A stretch of DNA of 64,000 nt from Rhizomicrobium sp. (lineage in GTDB: Bacteria; Pseudomonadota; Alphaproteobacteria; Micropepsales; Micropepsaceae): contig JBBCHM010000001.1 of NCBI GenBank assembly GCA_037200045.1, positions 1 to 64,000 on the forward strand, in the 5' to 3' direction. The translations under genes and the position numbers were made by a program. Numbering within the stretch: the stretch's first letter is position 1; every line of letters starts with the position of its first letter. Positions 1 through 8,355 of the stretch are shown here, in pieces. The notes below the pieces were generated by a model that ran no database searches, was not told the origin of the DNA, and saw nothing but the letters and a program-made list of their open reading frames with translations.

Positions 1-279
1 ATGAAAAACACAAGACGGCCGCAACGGTCGTTCGGCCAGGGCCAGCGGCCCGCCAAATCGCAGCCGGCCGACAACGGCCGCAGATCGGACAACGATCAGG
101 AACTTTGGCAGCGGCGCCGCCAGCACTATCTGACCCTCGCGGAAAGCACCGGCGCCGGCGACCGCGTCGACCGCGAGAACGCCTGGCAGCACGCCGAGCA
201 TTTTCACCGCCTGATCGCCGCCGCGGCGGCCTCGCGCCGCGACGCGAATGTCCCCGCGGCCGTCACGCCCAATCCTTAA
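1..279 (+). CDS. DUF4167-like small protein
   Basis: A 92-residue basic protein. The C-terminal half (about residues 35-75: QHYLTLAESTGAGDRV then WQHAEHFHRLIAAA) matches the pattern of the alphaproteobacterial DUF4167 domain, in which a YLxLA...GD...AE.YxQHAEHYxRLI block follows a basic, disordered, Gly/Arg/Gln-rich head. Here the head is short (about 33 residues). The function of the family is not established; nucleic-acid binding is often assumed because of the basic head. The ATG is the first base of the window, so no upstream context or ribosome site can be seen, and the gene could begin further upstream. The next gene starts 59 bp downstream on the same strand. Confidence 0.7.
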   Translation: MKNTRRPQRSFGQGQRPAKSQPADNGRRSDNDQELWQRRRQHYLTLAESTGAGDRVDRENAWQHAEHFHRLIAAAAASRRDANVPAAVTPNP

Positions 280-338
280 CCCGGCCGGCGCCATACTCGC
301 CAGGCGCCGTGCTTTGCGCCGCGGCCGCAAGGAACAAG

Positions 339-698
339 ATGACCAGTGAAGCGTCCACCCAGTCCACCAAGCCGCCGACCGACAGCGGCGGGTCTCTCTC
401 GCGCAGCGAGCGGGTGACGCTGGACGAACTCGTCGAAGTGCTGTCCGCCCGTCCCGGCGGATTGCGGCGCTGGTCGGTGATGCGCGCGATCCGCGCCAGC
501 CGCACCCGGCGTGGGCGCGACATTCCGCAGAAGTTCGAAGACGAAGTGGAGCGGGCCTTCCGCCGCCATTGCGCCGACAGCGCCGAGATGCGTTCGGCGC
601 CGCCGGGCCGCGTGCTTTTCTACCGGCCCAAGGAAACCGCCGGCGAGGTGTGGGCGGTCCTTCCGGCGCCACGGGACTGTCCCAAGCCGTCGGAATAA
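339..698 (+). CDS. Hypothetical 119-aa protein
   Basis: A 119-residue soluble protein starting MTSEAST, with the ATG preceded by an AAGGAAC purine stretch. An N-terminal Ser/Thr/Pro-rich stretch (residues 1-25) precedes a region that looks helical and basic (about 28-85: VTLDELVEVLSARPGGLRRW, then a cluster of arginines and EDEVERAFRRHC). The C-terminus, FYRPKETAGEVWAVLP, could be a beta hairpin. The frame is open further upstream (to base 105), but that extension overlaps the preceding gene and has shadow-like composition, so the internal ATG was chosen. I do not recognise the family. The helical region loosely recalls a small DNA-binding fold, but this is only an impression. Confidence 0.5.
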   Translation: MTSEASTQSTKPPTDSGGSLSRSERVTLDELVEVLSARPGGLRRWSVMRAIRASRTRRGRDIPQKFEDEVERAFRRHCADSAEMRSAPPGRVLFYRPKETAGEVWAVLPAPRDCPKPSE

Positions 699-867
699 CG
701 GCGCGGCGGACGGCCTAATCGCAATGCAGCGGAGGATCGCCCCCCGCTCTCGCGCGACGATGACGTACTTCCCGAAACGGGAGTGCGTCTGTTGATTTCG
801 AGAAGACCTTACGTCTCGGAGATTCCGAGCTGCGAAGGGCTCGGGCGACACAAGCCGTGGCATCCCT

Positions 868-1326
868 CTATTTGCGCGCGAGGGCTTCGCGAACGGATTC
901 GATCAGCGTCTGGCCATCGAACGGCTTTGCCAGGAACGCGACCGCGCCGGCGGCAAGCGCGCGCCTTCGCGTCGCATCGTCGGGAAACGCGGTCAGGAAA
1001 ATGAACGGCAGATCGTGCCGCTGGTCCAGCAGCCGCGCCTGCAGGTCGACGCCGCTCATGCCCGACATCCGCACATCCGTGATGACGCATTGCGTCGTCT
1101 CGGCTTGCGGCGAGGCCAGGAACTCCTCCGCCGACGAAAACGACGAGACCGAAAAGCCACGCAGGCGCAGCAGCCGCCGCGTTGCGTTCAGGACGGCCGG
1201 GTCGTCGTCGACGATCGAAATTGAGGGCGCGCCGGTCAGGGTGCCATTCCTTCTGCCATGCGCCGAACCGCTCCGACGCCAAACGTCCGCGTTACCTGCG
1301 CCGTCCGACCCTGCCTGGCAATTCAT
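868..1326 (-). CDS. Stand-alone response-regulator receiver protein
   Basis: A single receiver (REC) domain with no output domain. The acidic pair is in SIVDDDP, the phospho-acceptor Asp in CVITDVRMSG (about residue 84 from the first ATG), the conserved Thr in FLTAF and the Lys in FLAKPFD. The receiver begins about 30 residues into the frame opened by the ATG at 1326. The leader has no obvious family resemblance and that ATG lacks a good ribosome site. A CTG at 1239-1237 sits 8 nt after AGAAGGA and just before the first beta strand, and may be the true start (LTGAPSISIVDDD). It follows the FixJ-like gene by 13 bp on the same strand, so it probably belongs to the same two-component operon, as a phosphate sink or diguanylate-free DivK-like relay. 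Confidence 0.8.
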   Translation of the reverse strand: MNCQAGSDGAGNADVWRRSGSAHGRRNGTLTGAPSISIVDDDPAVLNATRRLLRLRGFSVSSFSSAEEFLASPQAETTQCVITDVRMSGMSGVDLQARLLDQRHDLPFIFLTAFPDDATRRRALAAGAVAFLAKPFDGQTLIESVREALARK

Positions 1327-1339
1327 ACAAAGGTTTGGA

Positions 1340-1984
1340 TCACGGCTTGGGGCGGGAAATCCCCAGCGCCTCGGCCATCTTCACCAGATCGGCCAGCGAT
1401 TTGGCGCCCATCTTCTTCATCACGCTGCCGCGATGGATCTTCACCGTGATCTCGCTGAGCCCAAGCTCATGGGCGACCTGCTTGTTCATCAGCCCGGCGG
1501 TGACGAACGCCATGACCTCGCGCTCGCGCGCGGTGAGCGAATCGAACAGCCCGCGCAAGCCCACCAGCTGCTCGTCGTGCTTGCGCCGGACCCGGTCCTT
1601 CTCGATCGCCGCCGCCACGGCGTCCAGCATGTCCTGGTCGCGGAACGGCTTGGAGAGAAAATCGATGGCGCCCGCCTTCATGGCGCGCACCGACATCGGG
1701 ATGTCGCCATGCCCCGTCATGAAGACGATCGGCAGGCGGATATTGAGCTTCGCGAGATCGCCCTGAAGATCGAGGCCGCTGACGCCGGGCAGCCTCACGT
1801 CGAGCACCAGGCAGCCGGGCGCATTGGGCAGCGCGGCCTCCAGAAGCTCCGCGGCCGATCCGAACACTTCGGTCTGAAGGCCGACCGTGCGGAAAAGCCG
1901 TTTCAGGGAGTCGCGAAACGGGCGGTCGTCCTCGACGATGAAGACGACCGGTTCGTCGCTGGCGGCCTCGGTCTGCGTCGTCAC
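1340..1984 (-). CDS. FixJ-family two-component response regulator (REC + LuxR HTH)
   Basis: A 214-residue regulator from a GTG at 1984, which overlaps the stop of the upstream kinase gene (GTGA arrangement, so translational coupling is likely). The N-terminal receiver carries the acidic pair in FIVEDDRP, acceptor Asp62 in LVLDVRLPG, MTGHGD, and Lys in FLSKPF. The C-terminal GerE/LuxR helix-turn-helix covers about residues 145-205 (LTAREREVMAFVTAGLMNKQ, EITVKIHRG). The architecture is that of FixJ/TodT/NodW regulators, which act as transcription activators once phosphorylated by the partner kinase, here the adjacent PAS kinase. A longer frame upstream to 2056 overlaps the kinase and is not conserved-looking. 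The regulated genes are unknown; the neighbouring dps gene is one possibility. Confidence 0.9.
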   Translation of the reverse strand: MTTQTEAASDEPVVFIVEDDRPFRDSLKRLFRTVGLQTEVFGSAAELLEAALPNAPGCLVLDVRLPGVSGLDLQGDLAKLNIRLPIVFMTGHGDIPMSVRAMKAGAIDFLSKPFRDQDMLDAVAAAIEKDRVRRKHDEQLVGLRGLFDSLTAREREVMAFVTAGLMNKQVAHELGLSEITVKIHRGSVMKKMGAKSLADLVKMAEALGISRPKP

Positions 1985-3420
1985 GGATGCGCCCCCCGGT
2001 AAGGCGGCAGGGCGAACTGCAAGGTCGCGCCGCGGCCCGCATTGTTCGTCGCCCACAATCTGCCGCCATGACTTTCGATGATCGTGCGGCAGATGGCCAG
2101 CCCCATCCCCATGCCGTTCGGCTTGGTGGTGAAGAAGGCGTCGAACATCTGCCTGGTGTCCTCGTCCCTGAGCCCGGGCCCGCGGTCGACGATCTCGACG
2201 GCGGCCTCGCCGGACTCGTCCTGCCGCGAGCGGATCACCACCTCGCGGATATCGTCCGCGACGGGGGCCATGGCTTCCATGCCGTTGACGATCAGATTGA
2301 TCAGAACCTGCTGCAGCTCGATGCGGTCTCCCCAGATGGGCCTGAGCCCGGGCGTCGGCTCCAGGCGCAGCGACAGCTGGTATTTCAGCGCCTCGCCCCG
2401 CAGCAGCGGGATGACTTCTTCGATGACCTCGTTGAGGTCGAGCGGGGACTTCTTGGTCCCCTCCTTGCGGGACAGCGCGCGCACGCGCGTGATGATCTCG
2501 CTGGCGCGGCGGCCGCTGGCGATGATGTCACGCGTCGCCTCGCGCAATTCCTCCTTGTCGGGCGGCTCCAGCTCCAGCAGGCGCAGGCACACTTCGCCGT
2601 TGGTGACGATGGCCGCTAGCGGCTGGTTGACCTCGTGCGCGATCGATGTCGTGAACTCTCCCAGCGTCGTCATGCGGGTCACATGGGTCAGCTCCGCCTG
2701 CGCCTTATGGAGGGCTGCCTCGGCGCGCTTGCGATCCTCGATGTCCATCGCCGCGACATAGCGGGCGACGACGTGCCCCTTGTCGTCGCGGACCGGAACG
2801 GTGCGGCTCGCCAGCCAGCGATAGTCGCCGTCGGCGCGCTGCAGGCGCATCTCGGATTCGTAGGCCTCGCCGGTCGCCAGCGATTGCGCGCGCTTCTCCG
2901 CGATCGCGGCACGGTCGTCCGGGTGCACCAGGGCGAGCCAGTCGGCCCGCAGATCCGTCTCGGAGAAGCCCTGGGCCCGCCAGCACGCGTTCATGAAGGC
3001 GACCGCGCCGTCCGGTCCCGTGCGCATCACGAGCGCCGGAATCGTGTCGAGCGTGGCGCGCAGTTCCGCCTCGGCGGCCCGCAGCCCGATTTGCGAAGTT
3101 TGATTGCGATAGGCCAGGAACCCGGTGATCCCGATGGCGGAAAGGCTCATCGCGAGCCGCGCGAACGGCGCGTCCAGCTTCAAGGGGCCGTGCTGCACCA
3201 GATAGCTGACCACGGCGAGCGCCGCGCATCCCGCCGCCACATAGAATGTTCCCTGGCGCGAAATGACGTTCGCGGACAGCAGGATGACGATCACATAAAG
3301 CACGGCCACTGCGACGCCGGAGGGCGTATAGGTGTCCACCGCATATATCGCGATGGCCAGGAGCGCGGCGACTACGGCAAGGCTCCAGGAGCCGGACGGG
3401 GTTTCCAAAGACGATTGCAT
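1981..3420 (-). CDS. Membrane PAS sensor histidine kinase (FixL-like)
   Basis: A 479-residue sensor kinase starting MQSSLETPSG. Four hydrophobic segments (about residues 13-29, 35-53, 59-76 and 88-104) form an N-terminal membrane unit. A PAS domain with a PAC-type end follows (about 115-240; RWLASRTVPVRDD, AAMDIEDRKRAE). The HisKA H-box is at His262 (TSIAHEVNQPLAAI). The ATP-binding domain has the N-box in LINLIVNGMEAM, VDRGPGL, FFTTKPNGMGMGL and a final G-rich ATLQFALP. The EVNQPLAA H-box is typical of FixL/DctB-type kinases. No haem-binding His can be assigned, so oxygen sensing is not claimed. The frame stays open upstream to 3720, but the predicted extension lacks membrane or domain character. 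It is the first gene of the kinase-FixJ-receiver operon and diverges from dps. Confidence 0.9.
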   Translation of the reverse strand: MQSSLETPSGSWSLAVVAALLAIAIYAVDTYTPSGVAVAVLYVIVILLSANVISRQGTFYVAAGCAALAVVSYLVQHGPLKLDAPFARLAMSLSAIGITGFLAYRNQTSQIGLRAAEAELRATLDTIPALVMRTGPDGAVAFMNACWRAQGFSETDLRADWLALVHPDDRAAIAEKRAQSLATGEAYESEMRLQRADGDYRWLASRTVPVRDDKGHVVARYVAAMDIEDRKRAEAALHKAQAELTHVTRMTTLGEFTTSIAHEVNQPLAAIVTNGEVCLRLLELEPPDKEELREATRDIIASGRRASEIITRVRALSRKEGTKKSPLDLNEVIEEVIPLLRGEALKYQLSLRLEPTPGLRPIWGDRIELQQVLINLIVNGMEAMAPVADDIREVVIRSRQDESGEAAVEIVDRGPGLRDEDTRQMFDAFFTTKPNGMGMGLAICRTIIESHGGRLWATNNAGRGATLQFALPPYRGAHP

Positions 3421-3588
3421 CGCCGGCACGGCATCCTCATCCTGGCATCGCGCCACATAATTATATAGGGCCCGGCGGGCAAAAACACCGCTGAGGCGAA
3501 GGCCCGCAGCGTGCGGACCTTGTCGCGCCCGGCAATCGCATCTAGGTATGGGGCCGGCATACCAAGTCGGTAGGCCATCATACGCCGG

Positions 3589-3619
3589 TTCAATCGCGGC
3601 GCCTGCGCCGGTGTATAAT
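3589..3619 (+). promoter_or_regulatory. Candidate dps promoter
   Basis: A perfect TATAAT hexamer at 3614-3619 is followed by about 65 bp of leader before the dps ATG. A weak -35-like TTCAAT lies at 3589-3594, with a spacing of 19, which is long. The -10 match is what supports the call; the -35 match is weak. Confidence 0.3.
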
Positions 3620-3636
3620 CTCGCGGCATCGAGTTG

Positions 3637-3657
3637 GGCTTTCGGTATTCGAAAGCC
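3637..3657 (+). promoter_or_regulatory. Inverted repeat/hairpin in the dps leader
   Basis: GGCTTTCG and CGAAAGCC form a perfect 8-bp inverted repeat around a 5-nt GTATT centre, ending 26 bp before the dps ATG and downstream of the TATAAT element. It could be an operator for a stress regulator or an RNA hairpin in the dps leader. No T-tract follows, so it is not a simple terminator. Confidence 0.4.
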
Positions 3658-3683
3658 GACAGGCGCAACAGGGAAATTGAGAC

Positions 3684-4214
3684 ATGACCGCCACAACGGC
3701 AAAGAACGCGATGTCCGCATCGCTGCGCACGCCCACCGATCTGGGAGCCAACGCCACGAAGGACATCGCGGCGGCGCTGAACCTGCTTCTGGCCGACGCC
3801 TTCGCGCTCTACCTCAAGACCAAGAATTTCCACTGGCACATGTCGGGTCCGCATTTCCGCGACTATCACCTGCTGCTCGACGAGCAGTCGGACCAGATCT
3901 TCGCGACGACCGATCCGATCGCCGAGCGCGTGCGCAAGCTCGGCGGCACGACCTTGCGGTCGATCGGCGAGATCGGCCGCCTGCAGCGGATTCTCGACAA
4001 CGAAGCGGACTACGTCTCGCCGCTCGACATGCTCGCGGAGCTGCGCGACGACAACCGCCAGCTCATCGCCGCCATGCGCGGCGCGCACGCCACATGCGAG
4101 GAGCACGGCGACGTCGCGACCACGAGCCTGCTCGAAGTGTGGATCGACGAAGCCGAACGGCGCGCTTGGTTCCTGTACGAGTCCAGCCGCACGGCCGAGG
4201 CCGCGGGGCGCTGA
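3684..4214 (+). CDS. dps: Dps-family DNA-protecting ferritin
   Basis: A 176-residue four-helix-bundle protein of the Dps family. The signature is clear: KNFHWHMSGPHFRDYHLLL gives the ferroxidase His and nearby Asp, and LLDEQSDQIFATTDPIAERV gives the second set of acidic ligands, both at the dimer interface. Dps dodecamers oxidise and store iron using hydrogen peroxide and bind DNA, protecting it in stationary phase and oxidative stress. The N-terminus (about 25 residues, with Lys and Arg) could serve DNA binding. The ATG at 3684 follows a purine-rich AGGGAAATTGAG. It diverges from the FixL-like kinase operon across a 263-bp gap holding a TATAAT promoter and an inverted repeat, so those regulators may control it. 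Confidence 0.93.
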   Translation: MTATTAKNAMSASLRTPTDLGANATKDIAAALNLLLADAFALYLKTKNFHWHMSGPHFRDYHLLLDEQSDQIFATTDPIAERVRKLGGTTLRSIGEIGRLQRILDNEADYVSPLDMLAELRDDNRQLIAAMRGAHATCEEHGDVATTSLLEVWIDEAERRAWFLYESSRTAEAAGR

Positions 4215-4253
4215 ACCCCGGCCGCGTCCACGCAAACGGCGGAGGACGGACGA

Positions 4254-5360
4254 ATGCTGGATGCCGCGAGAACACTGCGACCGCGGGGGCTCTCGCGGCG
4301 TATCGGCCGCGCCGTAGTTGGCCTTGCCGCCCTCTGGGGCGCGACGGCGGCGGCGGGCGCGAGCCAGGACGCGCCCCCGCTGTCGGAGATAGCCGAGGCA
4401 TCGCGGGTCGAACTGGGCTCGGCTGGCGTGCTGTATCTCTACACTGCGTATCTGCGAACGCGGGTGCTTCCCAACCGCGATGACGTGGTGTCGGCGCTGG
4501 TCGTGATCCACGGCTATCCGCGCGACGCCAATCGGACACTCGACGCCGGGGCCAGCGCGGCGAGGCGGGCGGGACACGCCTCCGACACCGTGGTGGTCGC
4601 GCCGCTGTTCCAGGTGGCGGCGCCCGCCGACAAACGCTGCCGATATTCCGGCAATCCCGCGGCGCAGCTGGGCGACGTCTTGTGGAGCTGCGCGTCCTGG
4701 CTCGATGGCGGCCTGGCCACGGGCGGCGGGACGACCTCGTTCCAGGCGCTGGACAAGGTCGTCGCGGGTCTGCGGGAACGCTGGCCCCGCTTGCGGACGA
4801 TCACCGTGGCGGGCTTTTCCGCCGGCGCGCAATTCGTCCAGCGCTATGTCGGCTTCGCGCGGCCGCCGGCGGGCGTGCATTTGCGCTACGTGGTTTCCGA
4901 TCCCGGGACGTGGCTCTATTTCGACCAGCACCGGCCGGCGCCCCAGGGCGGATGGACGGACTGCGATAGTGCCTCCTGCCGCTTCGCATGGCGCTTGGTG
5001 GGCGCGTCGGCCGACTGCCCCCGGCCCAACCAATGGAAGTACGGAACCGATGGGCTTCCCGCCGTTCTCGGATCCTCGGCCCGCGAGGCCCGGGCGCGCT
5101 ACGCCGCCGCCGACCTGGCCTATCTCGAGGGCGAGTTGGACCAGGGCGACGGTCCCGGCACCTATTACGGGCTGCTCGACAAATCCTGCGCCGCCGAGCT
5201 GCAGGGACCCGATCGTCTGCGCCGCGGGCTCGCCTATGCCGCCTATGACGGGCGCTTCCTCTCCGCCGGTCGTCCGCTGACCATCGTCGGGGGATGCGCG
5301 CACGACGTCACTTGCGTGTTCCCATCGAAGGACGCGCGCCGGGCTTTGTTTCCCCGATAG
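4254..5360 (+). CDS. Secreted alpha/beta-hydrolase-like protein
   Basis: A 368-residue protein with an N-terminal signal sequence (basic RPRGLSRRIGRA, then hydrophobic VVGLAALWGATAAAGA, cut near residue 36). Alpha/beta-hydrolase features follow: VVIHGYPRD, resembling the oxyanion-hole strand, then TVAGFSAGAQFVQRY, a nucleophile elbow G-F-S-A-G around residue 183. A late IVGGCAHDVTC may supply the His. Several cysteines (CRYSG, WSCAS, DCDSASC, ADC, KSC, GGC, DVTC) suggest disulfides in the periplasm. The substrate is not evident. It starts 39 bp after dps, behind a GGCGGAGGACGG ribosome-site-like stretch. Two-thirds of the protein has no family I can name; similar proteins are annotated only as alpha/beta hydrolase. 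Confidence 0.75.
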   Translation: MLDAARTLRPRGLSRRIGRAVVGLAALWGATAAAGASQDAPPLSEIAEASRVELGSAGVLYLYTAYLRTRVLPNRDDVVSALVVIHGYPRDANRTLDAGASAARRAGHASDTVVVAPLFQVAAPADKRCRYSGNPAAQLGDVLWSCASWLDGGLATGGGTTSFQALDKVVAGLRERWPRLRTITVAGFSAGAQFVQRYVGFARPPAGVHLRYVVSDPGTWLYFDQHRPAPQGGWTDCDSASCRFAWRLVGASADCPRPNQWKYGTDGLPAVLGSSAREARARYAAADLAYLEGELDQGDGPGTYYGLLDKSCAAELQGPDRLRRGLAYAAYDGRFLSAGRPLTIVGGCAHDVTCVFPSKDARRALFPR

Positions 5361-5572
5361 GGCGAACGGTGCCGGTCGCCGTCGAGGGGCGCGGCGCCGC
5401 ATTCGGTCCGGCGCAACGGGACACCGGCCTGGCGACCTAAACCAAGGTATCCCCCGGGCAAACCCAAAGGGGGGCCGCGCAGCCGCAAGTGCAATCGAAA
5501 GGCGGAGCGCCGCGTCTCATTCTCCTAGGCGTCACTTGTGTCCCCCAAGATCGCAAACCCAGGAGCCAGACC

Positions 5573-6340
5573 ATGACGAAATCCAAAACCCGCTTGGCCA
5601 TCGCCGCCGCCGCCCTCCTCGCCACCGCCGCGATTCCCGCGAGCGCCTCCCCGGTCAAGAACATCGTGCTGGTCCATGGCGCTTGGGTGGACGCGTCGGG
5701 CTGGAAGGCCGTCTACGACATCCTCACCAGACAGGGCTTCCACGTCGCCATGGTGCAGGAGCCCGAGACCTCGTTCGCCGACGACGTCACGGCGGCGCGC
5801 CGTGTCATCGACCAGCAGGACGGCCCCACGCTTCTCGTCGGGCACAGCTATGGCGGCTCGATCATCACCGAGGCCGGCGCCGACGCCAAAATCGTCGGCC
5901 TGGTCTATGTCGCCGCCCACGCGCCGAATGTCGGCGAAGACGAATCCGCCCTCGGAGCGAAGATGCCCAGCGTCCTCGCCAAGACGCCCGGCGCGGTCAA
6001 GAAGTCGGCGGACGGCTACACCTATCTCGACCAGGACACCTTCCTGAAGCATTTCGCGCCCGACCTGCCGCCGGCCGAGGCGAGGTTCATGGCCCGCTCG
6101 GAGGTCTTCGCCCAGGCCAGCGTCTTCGCGACCCCGCTCACCGCCGCCGCCTGGACCACCAAGCCGAGCTGGGGAATCGTCGCCGGCGGCGACCAGATCA
6201 TCAACCCCGATCTGGAGCGCTGGTACTACACGCGCGCCAAGAGCCGGACGATCGAGATCAAGGGCGCCAGCCACTGCGTGTTCGCCTCCCATCCCGCCGA
6301 AGTCGCGGCGGTGATCGCGAAAGCCGCCCGTAGTTTCTAA
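5573..6340 (+). CDS. Exported alpha/beta hydrolase (HGAW/GHSYGG type)
   Basis: A 255-residue esterase-like alpha/beta hydrolase. Residues 1-27 are a signal peptide (MTKSKTRLAIAAAALLATAA then IPASASP). Mature features are LVHGAWVDASGW (oxyanion strand), LLVGHSYGGS (nucleophile Ser near residue 90), GGDQIIN (acid) and GASHCVFASHP (His). The order matches the EstC/MhpC-like family often annotated as alpha/beta hydrolase, and the substrate is unknown. The ATG at 5573 was chosen over an upstream in-frame start at 5489 because the signal peptide begins there and CAGGAG precedes it by a few bases. It has a clear paralogue at 28874-29614. mdcA starts 36 bp downstream, so it may be cotranscribed with the malonate operon. 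Confidence 0.85.
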   Translation: MTKSKTRLAIAAAALLATAAIPASASPVKNIVLVHGAWVDASGWKAVYDILTRQGFHVAMVQEPETSFADDVTAARRVIDQQDGPTLLVGHSYGGSIITEAGADAKIVGLVYVAAHAPNVGEDESALGAKMPSVLAKTPGAVKKSADGYTYLDQDTFLKHFAPDLPPAEARFMARSEVFAQASVFATPLTAAAWTTKPSWGIVAGGDQIINPDLERWYYTRAKSRTIEIKGASHCVFASHPAEVAAVIAKAARSF

Positions 6341-6376
6341 TCTCAAGCCGCCGGCATCGATTCGGGAGCAAACACG

Positions 6377-8023
6377 ATGACCAATTGGCAACACGGCCGC
6401 GAGGCGCGCCGGGCCCGCGTCGAAGCCGGCGCGAGGCTGGCGAAGGGCAAGATTATCGAAGCGCGCGACGCCACGGCTCTGCTCGAAGCCGTCCTGCGGC
6501 CGGGCGACCGGGTTTGCCTGGAAGGCGACAACCAGAAACAGGCGGACACGCTGTGCGCCGCGCTGCTGGCCGTCGATCTCGCCAAGGTGCGCGACCTGCA
6601 CATGGTGCAGTCCGGCGTCGTGCTGCCGGAGCATCTCGATTTGTTCGAGAAGGGCGTCGCCAGGAAGCTCGACTTCGCCTATTCCGGCCCGCAATCGGCG
6701 CGCATCGCGACCATGTTGTTCGGCGGCAAGATCGATCTCGGCGCCGTGCACACCTATCTCGAACTGTTCGCCCGCTACTTCATCGACCTGACGCCCAATG
6801 TCGCGCTGATCGCCGCGGTCAGCGCCGACCGCGACGGCAATCTCTACACCGGCCCGAACACCGAGGACACGCCGACCATCGTGGAGGCCACCGCCTTCAA
6901 GGACGGCGTCGTCATCGCCCAGGTGAACGAGATCGTCGACAAGGTGCCGCGCGTCGACATCCCGGCCGACCGGGTGCATTTCGTCGTCAAGGCCGACAAG
7001 CCGTTCTTCGTCGAGCCGCTGTTCACGCGCGATCCCGCCGCGATCACCGAAAGCCAGATCCTGACCGCGATGCTGGCGATCAAGGGCATCTACGCGCCCT
7101 ATGGCGTCAAGCGGCTGAACCACGGCATCGGCTTCGACACCGCGGCGATCGAGCTTCTGCTGCCGACCTATGGCGAGAAGCTGGGCCTGAAGGGCAAGGT
7201 GGCGACGCGCTTCGCGCTCAATCCCCATCCCGCGCTGATCCCGGCGATCGAATCGGGCTGGGTCGAGCAGATCCATTCCTTCGGCTCGGAAGTCGGGATG
7301 GAGAACTACGTCCGCGCCCGGCCGGACATCTATTTCACCGGCCCGGACGGTTCGCTGCGCTCCAACCGCGCCTTCAGCCAGACGGCGGGCCTCTATGCCT
7401 GCGACATGTTCATCGGCTCGACCCTGCAGATCGACCTTCAAGGCAATTCCTCGACCGTCACGACCTCGCGCGTCTCCGGCTTCGGCGGCGCGCCGAACAT
7501 GGGCGCGGATGCGCGCGGGCGGCGCCATCCGAGCGAACCCTGGCTGCTGGCCGGCAAGGAGGCCGATCCCGACGGCGCGCCGCTCTTGCGCCGTGGCCGC
7601 AAGCTGGTCGTGCAGATCGGCGAGACCTTCGGCGACAAGAACGTGCCGCTGTTCGTCGAGAAGCTCGATGCCCTCGAACTGGCGCGGAAGCTCAAGCTCG
7701 ATCTCGCGCCGGTGATGATCTATGGCGACGACGTCACCCACATCGTCACCGAAGAAGGCATCGCCAATCTGCTGCTTTGCCGAAACGCGGAGGAGCGCGA
7801 ACAGGCGATCCGGGGCGTCGCCGGCTACACCGCTATCGGCCGGGCCCGCGACGCGAAGATGGTGCAGCGCCTGCGCGAGCGGCGCGCGATCCTGCGGCCC
7901 GAGGACCTTGGCGTCGATCCGCTCGATGCCGACCGCGGCATGCTGGCGGCGCGTTCGATCAAGGATCTGGTCCACTGGTCCGGCGGGCTCTATGCGCCGC
8001 CCTCGCAATTCCGCAACTGGTGA
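6377..8023 (+). CDS. mdcA: Malonate decarboxylase alpha subunit (malonate:ACP transferase)
   Basis: A 548-residue MdcA. In the biotin-independent malonate decarboxylase this subunit transfers the acyl carrier thiol between acetyl and malonyl groups (acetyl-S-ACP:malonate transferase). It belongs to the CoA-transferase superfamily, and family-like blocks include MTNWQHGREARRAR at the start, GDNQKQAD, MVQSGVVLPEHLDLFEKG, NTEDTPTIVEATAFKDGVV, FALNPHPALIPAIESGW, GFGGAPNMGADARGRRH and VTEEGIANLLLCR. The length is normal for MdcA (about 550). It starts the run mdcA-C-D-E-G-B-F-H, all on the plus strand with gaps of 14 bp or less or with overlaps, and the order agrees with known mdc clusters. Confidence 0.96.
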   Translation: MTNWQHGREARRARVEAGARLAKGKIIEARDATALLEAVLRPGDRVCLEGDNQKQADTLCAALLAVDLAKVRDLHMVQSGVVLPEHLDLFEKGVARKLDFAYSGPQSARIATMLFGGKIDLGAVHTYLELFARYFIDLTPNVALIAAVSADRDGNLYTGPNTEDTPTIVEATAFKDGVVIAQVNEIVDKVPRVDIPADRVHFVVKADKPFFVEPLFTRDPAAITESQILTAMLAIKGIYAPYGVKRLNHGIGFDTAAIELLLPTYGEKLGLKGKVATRFALNPHPALIPAIESGWVEQIHSFGSEVGMENYVRARPDIYFTGPDGSLRSNRAFSQTAGLYACDMFIGSTLQIDLQGNSSTVTTSRVSGFGGAPNMGADARGRRHPSEPWLLAGKEADPDGAPLLRRGRKLVVQIGETFGDKNVPLFVEKLDALELARKLKLDLAPVMIYGDDVTHIVTEEGIANLLLCRNAEEREQAIRGVAGYTAIGRARDAKMVQRLRERRAILRPEDLGVDPLDADRGMLAARSIKDLVHWSGGLYAPPSQFRNW

Positions 8024-8037
8024 GAGGGAGAATCCAG

Positions 8038-8355
8038 ATGGAAGATCTCAGCATGCGCCACACCGGTTGCCGCCCGGCCGGCGGCACCCAGAAAATGGCG
8101 ATCATCGGCGTGGTGGCCTCTGGCAATCTCGAAGTGCTCGCCGAACGCGTGCTGCCGCAGACCGAATGCGTCGTCGAGATCAAGACGGCGGCCGAAGGCT
8201 TCGGCGCGGTGTGGAACGCCGTGGTCGCCGATTTCGTGGAGCGCTATTCGCCGGGCGGGCTGAAGCTTTCCATCAACGACGGCGGCGCGCGTCCGGACAC
8301 GGTAATGCTGCGCCTGGCCCAGGCGGTTCGTTTGATATCGGAGGACGGACAATGA
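8038..8355 (+). CDS. mdcC: Malonate decarboxylase acyl carrier protein (delta subunit)
   Basis: A 105-residue acyl carrier protein of malonate decarboxylase, which carries the 2'-(5''-phosphoribosyl)-3'-dephospho-CoA group. The attachment serine is most likely Ser28 in GVVASGNLEVL, by analogy with the GSGDLEVL segment of characterised MdcC proteins. The C-terminal half (VWNAVVADFVERY, LSINDGGARPDTVMLRLAQA) is family-typical. The ATG at 8038 follows GAGAGGGAGA and lies 14 bp after the mdcA stop. Its own stop overlaps the mdcD start (ATGA), which points to translational coupling of carrier and carboxylase subunits. Confidence 0.95.
   Translation: MEDLSMRHTGCRPAGGTQKMAIIGVVASGNLEVLAERVLPQTECVVEIKTAAEGFGAVWNAVVADFVERYSPGGLKLSINDGGARPDTVMLRLAQAVRLISEDGQ

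Noticed and set aside
5525-8008. A very long open frame (827 codons) on the minus strand opposite the hydrolase and mdcA
   Set aside because: It is antisense to two well-supported genes, has His/Arg/Asp-rich shadow composition typical of high-GC antisense frames, and shows no domain.
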